NCBI GenBank assembly: GCA_024123955.1 | Contig: CP099652.1 | Coordinates: forward strand, 3,410,001-3,474,000 | Direction: 5' to 3' | From: Oxalobacteraceae bacterium OTU3CINTB1 | GTDB lineage: Bacteria > Pseudomonadota > Gammaproteobacteria > Burkholderiales > Burkholderiaceae_D | Length of the DNA: 64,000 bases | Part shown: positions 25,395 to 38,114 of the stretch, in pieces | Layout of the letters: the number at the start of each line of letters is the position of its first letter | How positions within the stretch are numbered: position 1 is the stretch's first letter | Translations under genes and position numbers: made by a program | The notes under the pieces: generated by a model | The model's input: the letters and a program-made list of their open reading frames with translations, nothing else | The model's database searches: none | Told to the model about the DNA's origin: nothing

Positions 25395-27239
25395 TTGGAA
25401 GAACTGTTACCGTACTACGAACGGGAGCTGGGTTTTCTGCGCCGCTATTCGCGCGAATTTTCCGAGCGCTATCCTAAAATCGCCGGCCGCCTGTTGATGG
25501 GCGGCGAGGTGTGCGAAGACCCGCACATCGAGCGCATGATCCAGTCGTTCGCGCTGCTCAACTCGCGCATCTCCAAGCGGCTCGACGACGACTACCCCGA
25601 ATTCACCGAGGCGCTGTTCGAGGTGCTGTATCCGCACTACCTGCGGCCGTTCCCGTCGTGCTCGATCGCGCGCATGGACTACAGCGCCGCCGCCGCGCAG
25701 CTGACCACGGCCACCGAGATCGCCCGTGGCACCGAGCTCGACACCCGCCCGGTCAAGGGCGTCGCCTGCACTTTCCGCACCGCCTATCCGGTCACCGTGG
25801 CGCCGATCGCGCTGTCGCACGCATCGTTCGCCGCCATCATCGACGCGCCCGAGGCGGTGATGCTGCCGCCCAACGTCACCTCCGGCCTCAGCATCACCAT
25901 CGAAACGACCGCCGCGCAGGTCACGCTGTCGCAGCTGGGCATCAAAATGCTGCGCGTGTTCATCGACGGCGAGCCGTCGTTTTGCGCCGCGCTGCGCGAC
26001 GCGCTGTTCCTGCGCACCGTCAAGGCCTGGGTCGAACCGGAGCAAAACGGCCGCTGGACGTCGCTGGCGGCGGTGCCCGTATGGCCGGCCGGCTTCGGCG
26101 AGGACGAATCGCTGATCCCGTTCTCGGCCCGCTCGCATCCGGCCTACCGGCTGCTGACCGAGTATTTCTGCTTCCCTGAAAAATTCAATTTCATCGACAT
26201 CGACCTGTCGGCGATCGGCGTGTCGCTGCCGGCCGGCTGCAAGCGTTTCACCTTGCACCTTGGCATGAGCGGCCTGCGCACCGATTCCAACACCGCCCGC
26301 ATGCTGGGCACCATGTCGACCAACAACCTGCTGCTGGGCTGCACGCCGGTGGTCAACCTGTTCCGCCAGCGTGGCGAGCCGATCCGCGTCACCCACACCA
26401 CCGCCAGTTATCCTGTGCTGGCCGACGCCCGCCGCGCCTATGCCTTCGAGGTGCAATCGATCGACTCGGTCAAGCTGGTGCGGCAGACGCCGCAGGGCGA
26501 ATCGGTGATCGAATTCCGGCCGTTTTATTCGCTGCGCCACGGCGAGACGCCGGAAAAGAATGGCCACTACTGGGTCATGCGGCGCGACGAGGTGATCGCC
26601 CGCAAGAGCCCCGGCTACGAGACGGAAATATCGATCGTCGACATCGACTTCGATCCGGCCGCCATCGAGACCGACACCCTGAGCCTGGAGTTGACCTGCA
26701 CCAACCGCGACCTGCCGGCGTCGCTGACCTACGGCATGCGCGGCGGCGACCTGTTCCTCGAGGGCGGATCGAGCGTGCGCAGCATCACCTTCCTGCGGCG
26801 GCCGACCGACTCGCACCGTTTCGAGCGCGGCCGTGGCGCCCACTGGCGCCTGATCTCGCACCTGTCGCTCAACCACCTGTCGCTGGCCGGCAGCGGCGTC
26901 GACGCCTTCCAGGAGATGCTGACCCTGTACGATTTGCCGCGTTCGCCAACGTCGCAGCGCCAGATCCGCGGCATCCACGCGATCGCCAGCAAGGCCGCCA
27001 ACCACTGGCTGCCGGGCAATCCGTTCGCCTGCCTGGTGCGCGGCACCGAGGTCAGCATCACCATCGACGAGGAAGCCTTCGTCGGCAGCGGCATCCACGC
27101 CTTCACCCATATCGTCGAGCGCTTCCTCGGCTTGTACGTGCACGCCAACAGCTTCACGCAATTGGTGGTCGTATCCAAGAAATCAGGGGAGGAGCTGTTG
27201 CGATGCACACCACGAAGCGGCGATTTGAACCTAGTGTAA
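25395..27239 (+). CDS. tssF: T6SS baseplate protein TssF
   Basis: 614 residues with a TTG start (MEELLPYYERELGFLRRYSR), immediately after tssE. Typical blocks: FSERYPKIAGRLLMGGEVCE, DPHIERMIQSFALLNSRISK, FTEALFEVLYPHYLRPFPSC, and the C-terminal GSGIHAFTHIVERFLGLYVH. Forms the baseplate wedge with TssG. Its last 37 bases overlap tssG in another frame, a common arrangement for this pair. Confidence 0.96.
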   Translation: MEELLPYYERELGFLRRYSREFSERYPKIAGRLLMGGEVCEDPHIERMIQSFALLNSRISKRLDDDYPEFTEALFEVLYPHYLRPFPSCSIARMDYSAAAAQLTTATEIARGTELDTRPVKGVACTFRTAYPVTVAPIALSHASFAAIIDAPEAVMLPPNVTSGLSITIETTAAQVTLSQLGIKMLRVFIDGEPSFCAALRDALFLRTVKAWVEPEQNGRWTSLAAVPVWPAGFGEDESLIPFSARSHPAYRLLTEYFCFPEKFNFIDIDLSAIGVSLPAGCKRFTLHLGMSGLRTDSNTARMLGTMSTNNLLLGCTPVVNLFRQRGEPIRVTHTTASYPVLADARRAYAFEVQSIDSVKLVRQTPQGESVIEFRPFYSLRHGETPEKNGHYWVMRRDEVIARKSPGYETEISIVDIDFDPAAIETDTLSLELTCTNRDLPASLTYGMRGGDLFLEGGSSVRSITFLRRPTDSHRFERGRGAHWRLISHLSLNHLSLAGSGVDAFQEMLTLYDLPRSPTSQRQIRGIHAIASKAANHWLPGNPFACLVRGTEVSITIDEEAFVGSGIHAFTHIVERFLGLYVHANSFTQLVVVSKKSGEELLRCTPRSGDLNLV

Positions 27240-28285
27240 TCGAGCGCCTGTTCGAGCAGCCGTACCGCTTCCAGTTCTTCCAGGCGGTGCGCATGCTCGA
27301 GCTTTGGCTCAAGCGCAACGGCCTGCCGCACGACCAGGCCGTGGCCAGCTTTCTGCGCTTCCAGAACTCGCTGTCGCTCAATTTTCCGGCCAGCCAGCTC
27401 GAATCGATGCAGACCGAGCCTCGCGAGATCGGCCGCGACAGCCTGGCGCTGGGCGAGGCGCTGCGCAACGGCGAACTGAAATATATCCGCATCACGCCGG
27501 CCTTCATGGGCTTTCTCGGCACGGCCGGTTCCTTGCCGGCGCATTACACCGAGCGCGTGGCCGCGCATGCGCTGTACGAAAAGGACGACGGCCCGCGCGC
27601 TTTCCTGGACACCTTCTCCAACCGGGCGCTGGCCCTGTTCTATGAATCGTGGCGCAAGTACCGGCTGGAGCTGAAATATCAGATCGACGGCAAGGACCGC
27701 TTTTTGCCATTGCTGCTGTCGCTGGCCGGCGTCGGCAACGAATCGCTCAAACACCGCCTGTCCGACGGCGGCAAGGGCGTGCTCGACGAATCGATCGGCT
27801 ATTTCGCGGCGGCCATGCGGCATCGGCCGGCGTCGGCGGTGTCGATCGGCCACGTGTTGAGCGAGTACTTCCGCCAGCGCATCACGGTGACGCAATTCAT
27901 CGGCGCCTGGTACGACGTGCCGCCGGGCCAGCAGAGCGCCCTGGGCGGCGCCAACGCCCAGCTGGGCACCAGCGCGCTGGTGGGCCAGCGGGTCTGGCAG
28001 CGCGACCTGCGCATGCTGCTGACGGTCGGTCCGCTGCCGCGCGCCAGCTTCGATTCCTTCCTGCCCGGTGGCAGGGCCGCCAAGGCGCTGGAAAAGATGC
28101 TGACCATGTTCACCGGCCTGTCCCTCGAATACGAGGTGCAACTGGTGCTGCGCGCGGCCGACGTCGAGGGCGTGACCCTCAGCGACGAGCGCGCCGGCGG
28201 CCGTCTGGGCTGGGACAGTTTCCTCATCACCGGGGGCGAGGCGCGCGACCGCGCCGACGTGCGTTACGAAATTCATACGCTGTAA
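27203..28285 (+). CDS. tssG: T6SS baseplate protein TssG
   Basis: 360 residues. VIERLFEQPYRFQFFQAVRM near the N-terminus, FPASQLESMQTEP, TPAFMGFLGTAGSLPAHYTE, and RITVTQFIGAWYDVPPGQQS are TssG hallmarks. Starts inside the end of tssF (translational coupling). Wedge component with TssE/F. Confidence 0.96.
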   Translation: MHTTKRRFEPSVIERLFEQPYRFQFFQAVRMLELWLKRNGLPHDQAVASFLRFQNSLSLNFPASQLESMQTEPREIGRDSLALGEALRNGELKYIRITPAFMGFLGTAGSLPAHYTERVAAHALYEKDDGPRAFLDTFSNRALALFYESWRKYRLELKYQIDGKDRFLPLLLSLAGVGNESLKHRLSDGGKGVLDESIGYFAAAMRHRPASAVSIGHVLSEYFRQRITVTQFIGAWYDVPPGQQSALGGANAQLGTSALVGQRVWQRDLRMLLTVGPLPRASFDSFLPGGRAAKALEKMLTMFTGLSLEYEVQLVLRAADVEGVTLSDERAGGRLGWDSFLITGGEARDRADVRYEIHTL

Positions 28286-28337
28286 AACTTCATTCTGCAA
28301 ATCCGAACTTAATTAATCGAACAAGGAAAATCGCGCT

Positions 28338-31007
<2,670 letters not shown>

Positions 31008-31019
31008 TGGGAGGTGGGG

Positions 31020-31046
31020 CGCGGCCATTGGCCGCGTCTTGCTTTT
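31020..31046 (+). terminator. Intrinsic terminator after tssH
   Basis: 7-bp stem CGCGGCC / GGCCGCG with a 3-base loop (ATT), then TCTTGCTTTT. Placed 12 bases after the tssH stop. Confidence 0.7.
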
Positions 31047-31059
31047 GTGGTGGCTCATG

Positions 31060-31207
31060 CATGGCGGATTACGCTACGCTAATCCGCCCTACGTGTATCC
31101 GCGTGGGCGGCGTGGTCCAAGGCCGCCGCATCCGCATTTACCCATGTGGTGCGCGTTTACGAGGAGACACGTAGGGCGGATTAGGCGGAACGCCGTAATC
31201 CGCCATG
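31060..31207. repeat. Palindromic repeat element (REP/MITE-like) between tssH and tssA
   Basis: Two ~38-bp arms in inverted orientation (31060-31095 and 31168-31207). Each contains ATGGCGGATTACG and TAATCCGCCCTACGTG and they differ by a few bases at the inner turn; 72 bp of internal sequence separates them. The TAATCCGCCCTAC-type core is a widespread intergenic repeat in proteobacteria. It sits between convergent operons and carries no ORF. Confidence 0.7.
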
Positions 31208-31230
31208 TGTAAGCCGCCGGCGGCCCTATC

Positions 31231-32295
31231 TTATTCCGCCGGTTTCACGCCCAACAACTCTTCGATGTGCGCCATCGAATTCGGATCCTTGACCACCGAC
31301 CGCAACCAATCGTGCAACGACTGCTCGCCGGCATCGGCGGCCTTGTCGGCGAAATACGATACCGGGCTATGCGGCTCCGTGCGGCGGAAGAACGCCGCCA
31401 CCGCGCGCAACTGCGCCAAGGCCTGTGCGCGCGTCTGGATCGCGCCAGGCGGGCCGGACGGCGCCGGCGCCGCCACCTGGCCGCCATCGTGTGTGAAATC
31501 GACCGCCGCCGACCCGACGTAGGCGTTGTCCGCCAATTCAGTCTCTGGCGCGCCACCGCCGGCGACCGGCGCCGGCACCATCCGCTGCAACGTCTGCAAG
31601 GCATCGCGCGCCGTCGAGAATCCCGGGCTGTCCACGCCCAGGCGCTCATCGGCCACCAGCTCCAGCTCCTTCAACGCATCCAGGCACATTTGCGCATCGG
31701 CCGCGAACGCGCTGGCGAACTGCGCCGAATTACTCTTGCGCGCCGTTTCCATCTCCGCCAGCTTGGCGCCCGGATTGCCCGAGGAGCTGTTGCTGTTGGT
31801 GGCGGCGGCCAGCTTGCGCGCCACCTCGAAATCGATGGTCGAATACGCAGTGCCGCGGCCCTCGGTCAGCGGAATCTCGCGCAGCAGCGCCGGCACACGT
31901 CCCAAGATCCAGCTCAGGTTACCGATACGCTGGTCGTGGTCGTCGCCATCCGATTCCGGATACAAACCCTGGTCCCAGTAATCCCGGCACAGCCCGGCCA
32001 GCAGCTTGAAACCTTCGCCCAAGGCCCCCAGGCCAGCCGTCTTGGCGCCGGCCTCGGTCAGCCAGACGGCCAGCCGCAAATCCTTGCTCTTTTCCTGCAA
32101 CAAGGCGGCGCAGCGGCGCACCACGAAGTCCCAGTCCGCTTCCTTCAGCTCGGTAATCCATTCGCCCTGGTCGAGCGACGGGTCGTCGAAACGGCGCGCC
32201 TGGGCGATGGCGTCCAGATCCGGCGAGAACGACAGATCCTGGCCGGCGGGCGCGCCAGGGCTGATCGGGGCGAGCAATTGTTCTGCTGAAAACAT
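31231..32295 (-). CDS. tssA: T6SS cap/baseplate protein TssA (ImpA N-terminal domain)
   Basis: 354 residues. The ImpA_N domain occupies about 8-130 (LAPISPGAPAGQDLSFSPDL, RCAALLQEKSKDLRLAVWLT, GLYPESDGDDHDQRIGNLSW). After a Ser/Ala-rich linker the C-terminal domain ends in a short TssA tail (RTEPHSPVSYFADKAADAGE). Coordinates tube and sheath growth. Last gene of the minus-strand membrane-complex operon, convergent with tssH. Confidence 0.92.
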   Translation of the reverse strand: MFSAEQLLAPISPGAPAGQDLSFSPDLDAIAQARRFDDPSLDQGEWITELKEADWDFVVRRCAALLQEKSKDLRLAVWLTEAGAKTAGLGALGEGFKLLAGLCRDYWDQGLYPESDGDDHDQRIGNLSWILGRVPALLREIPLTEGRGTAYSTIDFEVARKLAAATNSNSSSGNPGAKLAEMETARKSNSAQFASAFAADAQMCLDALKELELVADERLGVDSPGFSTARDALQTLQRMVPAPVAGGGAPETELADNAYVGSAAVDFTHDGGQVAAPAPSGPPGAIQTRAQALAQLRAVAAFFRRTEPHSPVSYFADKAADAGEQSLHDWLRSVVKDPNSMAHIEELLGVKPAE

Positions 32296-32322
32296 ACGTT
32301 ACCTTTGAATGTGGTGGCCCGG

Positions 32323-33135
32323 TTACTGGGCGATACGGAACTCGATGCGGCGGTTGCGCGCGCGGCCATCCGGCGTGTCGTTGCTGGCGATCGGCCGGTC
32401 CGAACCCTGGCCCGACGCGGTCAGCATGTCGCCGTTCAGGCCCTTGCCGGTCAGGTAGGTTTTGACCGCTTCGGCGCGCGCCTGGCTCAGATTCTGGTTG
32501 CTGGCCTTCAAGCCCTGATTGTCGGTGTGGCCGATGATTTCCACCTTGCGGCCTTGCAGCTTTTGCATCGCCGCCCCCATCTGATCGAGGATGGCCTGGC
32601 CGGTTGGCGTCAACGTCGCTTTGCCGCTTTCGAATTCGACGATGCGGTTGCCCAGCGTGTTGTCGAGGATGTTCTGCTCGGCGGCCGAGACGCGCAAGCC
32701 GTTATTCACCACGTAGGTCGGATTGAGGCTGGTGGCGAAGTCGCTGGCGATCTTTTGCCGTTGCGCTTCGTTGGCCACTTCGCCGCGCACGCTGACGGTG
32801 CTGCCGTCGATCTTGAGCTGGCCCCGGCTGATCTGCTTGAGGTTGGGCGTGATCAGCTTTTGCACGTAGTTGTTCCAGTTGGCCGGCTGCGCCACCTGGC
32901 CGACGGCGATCTGGTCGACCACCTTGTCGGCGCCGTAGACGTCGCGCAGGCGCGCCAGCACGGCGGCCTTGGTGGCTTCGTCGGGCACGGTGCCGCTGGC
33001 CAGCACCTGGCCGGGCTGCGGCGTGGCCGCCGCCGGCACCGCCTGCGCGGCCGCCGTGCCAACAAAGCCGGCGGCGAGACCGACTGTGAGACCCGCAGTC
33101 ATACTAATTAATACAGCTGTCCGGATAAAACGCAT
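32323..33135 (-). CDS. OmpA-family T6SS accessory protein (BON plus OmpA-like domain)
   Basis: 270 residues from the ATG at 33135, two bases after tagF. Signal peptide ending GTAAAQA, a BON-like segment (GQLKIDGSTVSVRGEVANEA), then the OmpA-like peptidoglycan-binding domain (~165-268: VEIIGHTDNQGLKASNQNLS, SQARAEAVKTYLTGKG, RARNRRIEFRI). Periplasmic. Probably anchors the T6SS membrane complex to peptidoglycan, replacing the OmpA extension that TssL lacks here (inference). Confidence 0.88.
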   Translation of the reverse strand: MRFIRTAVLISMTAGLTVGLAAGFVGTAAAQAVPAAATPQPGQVLASGTVPDEATKAAVLARLRDVYGADKVVDQIAVGQVAQPANWNNYVQKLITPNLKQISRGQLKIDGSTVSVRGEVANEAQRQKIASDFATSLNPTYVVNNGLRVSAAEQNILDNTLGNRIVEFESGKATLTPTGQAILDQMGAAMQKLQGRKVEIIGHTDNQGLKASNQNLSQARAEAVKTYLTGKGLNGDMLTASGQGSDRPIASNDTPDGRARNRRIEFRIAQ

Positions 33136-33137
33136 GA

Positions 33138-34121
33138 TCAAGTTCCGATAAAGGCCGCGCGCACGGAGTCGCAGGCCGATTTGAGTGAAAGGTTGGGCTG
33201 GGCCAGGTAGGTCGAGACCTTTTTGATCGCGTAGTCGGCGTCGACCTGCTCCTCGACCCAGTCGAGCTCGTCGAAGGCGATGTGGTGCTCGAGGCCGGCC
33301 TGCGGGTCCATGATCGCTTGCAGCGTCAGCGCCGAGGCGCCGCTAAACCCCAGCACCAGCGCCGGACGCCCGCCCAGGCGGGTGGTGAACAGCGACAGTT
33401 CGAAGTCGGCGCGCATCAGGAACGGCGTGATCAGGTGCATCCAGAACGCGCCCACCAAATTGCGGTACATCGGGTCGGACGGCAGCGGCAGCACCAGGCT
33501 TTTCTCCAGCCGGCTCGAGCTGCTGGCCATGACCGGCTGTAGCAGCAGGCCGAGCGCGAGCAGCACTTGCCGCACCGAGCCGGGGAAGCCGGTCTGCGCC
33601 AGCATGGCGTCGAGGCCGCCAACCGTTTGCAGGTCGAGGAAATCGTTGAAGGCGGCCTCGTAGGCGGCGCTGCGCAAGTCGACGTCGATGGTGGTGGCGG
33701 CGGCCGCCTGCAGCGCGCCGGCCGGCTCGGGCGCGGCCAGCACGCCGGCGCTGAGCGACTCGAACCGGTTCCACAGGCGCGACAGCACCAGCGGGCTGTT
33801 GGGCACGAAGCCGGCCGGGTCTTCCACATCCATCGTGCTCATCATGAGAAACGGGAAGCGCCGTTTCGACTGGTCGCTGCTGGCGACGATGTGGCCGGCG
33901 ATGGCGCGTCCCCGGCGCGGGCCGATGAAGGCGAAATGCAGTGGCGCGAGGGCGTCGTAGGTCAGCTTCCAGCGCGTGTCGGCGCTCAGCAGGTCCATCG
34001 CTTGCGCCAGCCAGGCGTCGAGGATGTTGATCAGGGCCGGATTTTCGCTGGCCTTGACGAAGTCGCCCCGGCTGGGAATCTTGCCGAAGTAACCGATGGA
34101 GATCGGGGTGGCACGGCTCAT
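33138..34121 (-). CDS. tagF: T6SS-associated protein TagF
   Basis: 327 residues: ISIGYFGKIPSRGDFVKASE is the TagF N-terminal signature; FLMMSTMDVEDPAGFVPNSP and DVDLRSAAYEAAFNDFLDLQ follow. In other species TagF represses assembly post-translationally, antagonised by the PpkA-Fha pathway; no kinase or Fha gene is seen in this window. Its ATG overlaps the tssM stop (ATGA). Confidence 0.92.
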   Translation of the reverse strand: MSRATPISIGYFGKIPSRGDFVKASENPALINILDAWLAQAMDLLSADTRWKLTYDALAPLHFAFIGPRRGRAIAGHIVASSDQSKRRFPFLMMSTMDVEDPAGFVPNSPLVLSRLWNRFESLSAGVLAAPEPAGALQAAAATTIDVDLRSAAYEAAFNDFLDLQTVGGLDAMLAQTGFPGSVRQVLLALGLLLQPVMASSSSRLEKSLVLPLPSDPMYRNLVGAFWMHLITPFLMRADFELSLFTTRLGGRPALVLGFSGASALTLQAIMDPQAGLEHHIAFDELDWVEEQVDADYAIKKVSTYLAQPNLSLKSACDSVRAAFIGT

Positions 34122-37100
34122 GGCTGGCTCCTTGGTGCGGCCGGGGCCGCCGCCGGCGCGGCTGCCGCCGGGCTGGCGGCTGCGGCAGGGGCTACGGGAG
34201 CGGCGACCGGCGCCGGCGCGGTGATCGTCTCCGGCAGGCGCATGCGGCGGAAGCCGGCGGCTGCGCCCGGTGGCGGCGCGGCGGCAGGGGCCGCCTGCGT
34301 GGTGCCGACGATCTTCAGGTTGGCGCGCACGACCACATTGCTGTTCTCCCAGCTGAGCTCGAACACGCCGCTATCCTTGCGGGTGCGCTTGGCGGCGTCG
34401 ATCATCTTCTTCAGGCCGAAATGGCCCGGCTCGTTGAGCAGCACCACGGTACGGCCTTCCGGCGTGATGGCGGTAATGCGCGAGCCCGGCGTGCCTTGCG
34501 GATTCGGCCACACCATGTGGACGAACGGCTGCGGCTGGCCGCGCCAGCGCAGCGCCTGGCCGTCGATCTCGATGGTGAACTCGGTGGCGCCGGTCGCGCC
34601 CAGCGCCTGTACGTCGAAGCGCGTCTGCGACTCGGCCGCGCCGGCCTGGGCGGCAACGCCGCCGGCCGACAATGGCGCCACCCAGCTCGGGAAGCTGTTG
34701 ATCACGCCCGGCGCCAGGTTGATGCCCATGTTGGCCCAGGTCTTGGCGCTCAGCGTGTCGCCACGGCGCACCACCAACGGTCCGATGGTGGTGTTGAAGT
34801 ACTTGGCGATGGCGCCGTCCGGGCCGAACATCTGGCCGATTTCGGCGTCGGTCGCTTCGACCCGCGATTCCGGCGCGAACGGATACTTGAGCGCCAGGCT
34901 GCGGGTGAACGGTTCCAGCACCTGCGCGGTCCACACCTTGTTGACCTCGGTCTCGGTCGGACGCACGATCACGGCGAAGGTTTGCATCAGCGGCCGCACC
35001 AGCAGCGGACGGATGGCCTGGCGTTGCTGGTCGGTCATGCCCACCAGCATTTGTTCGTCGACGTACTTGAGTGCCTCGGCCAGTTCGGAGCCGGTGCCGT
35101 CGAGCGTCTGCTGCATGAATTGCTTGGCGCCGGGGCCGGTGTCGCCCTGGTTCTTGATCTGGTTGAAGCGGCCGCGCAGCTTGGACAGCGCGTCCATGTA
35201 GCCGCCCATCAGGGTCGCGCCCTTGTCCTTGCTGACCACCAGCTTGGCGACGCCGGAGAACTCGCGACCGACCGGGCCCATCGGGATCGGTGCGGCGCCA
35301 GGGGCCGCGCTGGTGTTGATGTTGACGTCTATGCCGGACGGCTTCTGGCGCAGGATGGTTTGCTTGAACCACTCGACCACGCCGCGCTGGGCGCGCTGGA
35401 GGCCGGCGTCGATCAGCGACGGGTTGTCCCACGAGGTTTGCTCGTAGACTGTTTTGATCAGCTTGTCGATCGGCGACGCTTGCGGATCGCCCAGGCGGTT
35501 CATGGCGCTGGCGGCCTGGTCGAAGCCGTTCAGTTCGCGGATGCTGACGCCCTGGATGAACTTCTGCCATTCCTTGGCGTAGTCGTTCTTATACAGCTCG
35601 ACCAGCGCCTTTTGGATCTGCTCCGGGCTGCCTTCCAGGGTCAGGTCGTCCTTGGCGGCGGTTTTGAGCACCCAGTCCGAGCTTTGCAGCTCGCGGTTGG
35701 CGGCGTCGCGGAAAGCTTCCTGGATGAACTTGTCCCACGCTTCGCGGGTGAAGGTGCCCGGGATCGCGTAGCTGCCCACCACCAGTTCCTTGTCCTGCTC
35801 GCCGACAATGCGGGCCACCGTCATCGACGGGAAGCGGGTGGCGGCGCGCGCCTTGACGTCGGCGTAGACGCGTTCGCGCGCCGGCAGGCCGCGCACCACT
35901 TTGCGAAGGTTGTCGCGGCTCTGGTCGACCAGGGCCAATTTAGGTTCGATGGTCGGCCACGACGGGTCGCTCATCTGGCTCAGGTAGAACGAGATCATGC
36001 GCTCGGCGCTGCGTATCATTTGCTCGCGCGGCATGGTGCCGCGATTGCTGTCGAGCCAGACGCGCCAGAAGCGGGTCAGCTGGTCGTTCAGGTGGCTCGC
36101 TTCGGCGCGCGACTTGTCGGTCAGCATCAGGTAGGTCTTGAGCGCGTTGTAGGCGTCCTCGACGTTGGCCGGGTTGGCATCCTTGAATTGCAGCGCGCCG
36201 AAGTTGACGGCGGCGGCCGGCGACAGCGCGACCGTGCCGGGCAGCGCGCCAGGCGCGGCGCCGGGGGCGACGGCGGGCAGCACGCTGCCGGCTGCGGCTG
36301 CGGCAGGCGCACCGGCCACCGCGCCAGCCACCGGCGCGGCGGCGGCGGCGTTGACGGCGCCCGATTGCGGCGGACGCGACATCGGCTCGAGCTTGTCGGC
36401 GCCGCTGTTGACTTCGCCCAGGAAGGCTTCGATCGATTGGCCGACAGGTTTGAGCATCACTTCCTTCAGGCCGGAGAAGTATTCCTCACGCAGCTTACGC
36501 TCCAGGAACTCGCCCTGGTACAGGCCGAAGCCCAGCGACAGCGGACGGTCGGTACGATACGACTCGAGCTGCTCGATGCGGTCTTGCAGGATTTCCAGCG
36601 CCTCGAAGCGCGAGGCCAGGTCCAGGCGTTTTTCCTGCACCTTGACGGCCTGCGCCAGATCGGCCTGGACGTTGTTGACCAGCTGGCGGTTGGCCAGGTA
36701 GGACCAGCTCCAGCCGCCCAGCGCCAGGCCGACCAGCGCCATGGCGCCAAAGAAGGTGGCGTAGCGCATGCGCGTCTTGGCAGGGCTGGCGTACTGCGCC
36801 ACCAGGTCCTTGTCGGCGAAGATCACTTTGCGGAACAGGTTGAGCAGGAAGTAGCCGTGCTGGTCGTGCACCTCGGACTGGGCCGCCGGCAGCATCTGCA
36901 AATCGAAACGGTGGGCGACGCGCTCGGACGAGGCGGAAACGGATTCGCCCTCCTGCAGCGCGCTGGTGAAGTAGAACCCGCGGAACACCGGCTTGAACTG
37001 GAACGGGTTTTCCTCGAACAGGGTGGCGATGAAGGTGCGCAGCGGCCCCTTGATCGAGCTGAACTCCAGCGGGAAGGTGAATACGCCCGGCGGCATGCGC

Positions 37101-38068
37101 TCGCGCCACTGCAAGGCCATGTTGGCCAGGCTCAGGTCCTTGAGGCCGTCGTACAGTTCGTCGAAGCGCTGGTCGAACTGTTCCAGCACGTCCTGCTTGG
37201 AACTGGTCTGGCTGTAGGGCAGCGTGGCGCCCCAGACTTTGTCGCGCTCGCCGCGTTCGGCGTCCTGGAAGAATTCGTTGAAGCCGGTGATCAGGTCGGC
37301 CTTGGTAAACACCACGTAGACCGGCGCGTGCACTTCCAGCTTTTCGGTCAGCTCCTGCACGCGCTGGCGCAGGTTCTTGGCCAGGTTGATGGCGAACTCC
37401 GGACGGCTGCCGGTCAGCTCGGCAACGCTGACGGCGATGATGATGCCGTTGATCGGCGCGCGCTTGCGGTATTTCTTCAGCAGGCCGAGAAAGCCCAGCC
37501 ATTCGCCACGGTCCTCCTCGCCGACCGAGTAGCGGCCGGCGGTGTCGAGCAGGATGCCGTCGGTGGTGAAAAACCAGTCGCAGTTACGGGTGCCGCCCAC
37601 GCCCTGGACGATCTTGCTGTCGGCGAAGGGGAACTGCAGGCCCGAGCTGGCAATCGCCGTGCTCTTGCCGGCGGCCGGGTTGCCGATCACCATGTACCAA
37701 GGCAGCTCGTACAACGCGGCGTCGCCCGAGAGCTGGCCCAGCTTGGAGGTTTTGATGGTGCCGATGGCGTCGAGCATGCGCTTGCGCAGCGCCTCGTTTT
37801 CTTCGCGCTGGGCCGCGTCGGCCTTGGGGGCGCCGGTCTGCTGCTCGAGCATGCCGCCAAAGGCGGCGCCGGAGCGCTGGCGGCGATAGCGCTTGAACAG
37901 CCAGACGGCGCCGTATAGCAGCAGCGCGCCCAACAGCACGATCAATACCCATTTAAAGGAAATCTCGAAGACGGCGGCGGCGATCAGCAGCGCGGCGGCA
38001 AAGGCCGCGAAGCCGATCACGGCCAGGCTGAAACGAGCGGTGAGAAAGAGCCAGAATCGTTGCATCAT
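34118..38068 (-). CDS. tssM: T6SS inner-membrane protein TssM (IcmF)
   Basis: 1316 residues. Two N-terminal membrane segments (~14-32, 40-57), then a cytoplasmic NTPase-like domain with Walker A GNPAAGKST (129-137) and the LDTAGRYSVGEEDRGEW switch. A third segment lies near 437-460 (FFGAMALVGLALGGWSWSYL), followed by the large periplasmic part ending in the IcmF C-terminal beta domain (QTRFDVQALGATGATEFTIE). An Ala/Pro/Gly-rich linker lies near 575-635, and the C-terminus is also Ala/Pro-rich. Spans the periplasm with TssL. Confidence 0.96.
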   Translation of the reverse strand: MMQRFWLFLTARFSLAVIGFAAFAAALLIAAAVFEISFKWVLIVLLGALLLYGAVWLFKRYRRQRSGAAFGGMLEQQTGAPKADAAQREENEALRKRMLDAIGTIKTSKLGQLSGDAALYELPWYMVIGNPAAGKSTAIASSGLQFPFADSKIVQGVGGTRNCDWFFTTDGILLDTAGRYSVGEEDRGEWLGFLGLLKKYRKRAPINGIIIAVSVAELTGSRPEFAINLAKNLRQRVQELTEKLEVHAPVYVVFTKADLITGFNEFFQDAERGERDKVWGATLPYSQTSSKQDVLEQFDQRFDELYDGLKDLSLANMALQWRERMPPGVFTFPLEFSSIKGPLRTFIATLFEENPFQFKPVFRGFYFTSALQEGESVSASSERVAHRFDLQMLPAAQSEVHDQHGYFLLNLFRKVIFADKDLVAQYASPAKTRMRYATFFGAMALVGLALGGWSWSYLANRQLVNNVQADLAQAVKVQEKRLDLASRFEALEILQDRIEQLESYRTDRPLSLGFGLYQGEFLERKLREEYFSGLKEVMLKPVGQSIEAFLGEVNSGADKLEPMSRPPQSGAVNAAAAAPVAGAVAGAPAAAAAGSVLPAVAPGAAPGALPGTVALSPAAAVNFGALQFKDANPANVEDAYNALKTYLMLTDKSRAEASHLNDQLTRFWRVWLDSNRGTMPREQMIRSAERMISFYLSQMSDPSWPTIEPKLALVDQSRDNLRKVVRGLPARERVYADVKARAATRFPSMTVARIVGEQDKELVVGSYAIPGTFTREAWDKFIQEAFRDAANRELQSSDWVLKTAAKDDLTLEGSPEQIQKALVELYKNDYAKEWQKFIQGVSIRELNGFDQAASAMNRLGDPQASPIDKLIKTVYEQTSWDNPSLIDAGLQRAQRGVVEWFKQTILRQKPSGIDVNINTSAAPGAAPIPMGPVGREFSGVAKLVVSKDKGATLMGGYMDALSKLRGRFNQIKNQGDTGPGAKQFMQQTLDGTGSELAEALKYVDEQMLVGMTDQQRQAIRPLLVRPLMQTFAVIVRPTETEVNKVWTAQVLEPFTRSLALKYPFAPESRVEATDAEIGQMFGPDGAIAKYFNTTIGPLVVRRGDTLSAKTWANMGINLAPGVINSFPSWVAPLSAGGVAAQAGAAESQTRFDVQALGATGATEFTIEIDGQALRWRGQPQPFVHMVWPNPQGTPGSRITAITPEGRTVVLLNEPGHFGLKKMIDAAKRTRKDSGVFELSWENSNVVVRANLKIVGTTQAAPAAAPPPGAAAGFRRMRLPETITAPAPVAAPVAPAAAASPAAAAPAAAPAAPRSQP

Positions 38069-38114
38069 AGTGGGGCTAAAGGGGCTAAGGCGTACTTGGG
38101 TTGAGTGAAATGGT

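Noticed and set aside
34421..37918. A 1165-codon plus-strand open frame antisense to tssM
   Set aside because: Shadow of a long GC-rich gene; no family features, low-complexity composition, whereas the minus strand has a complete TssM.
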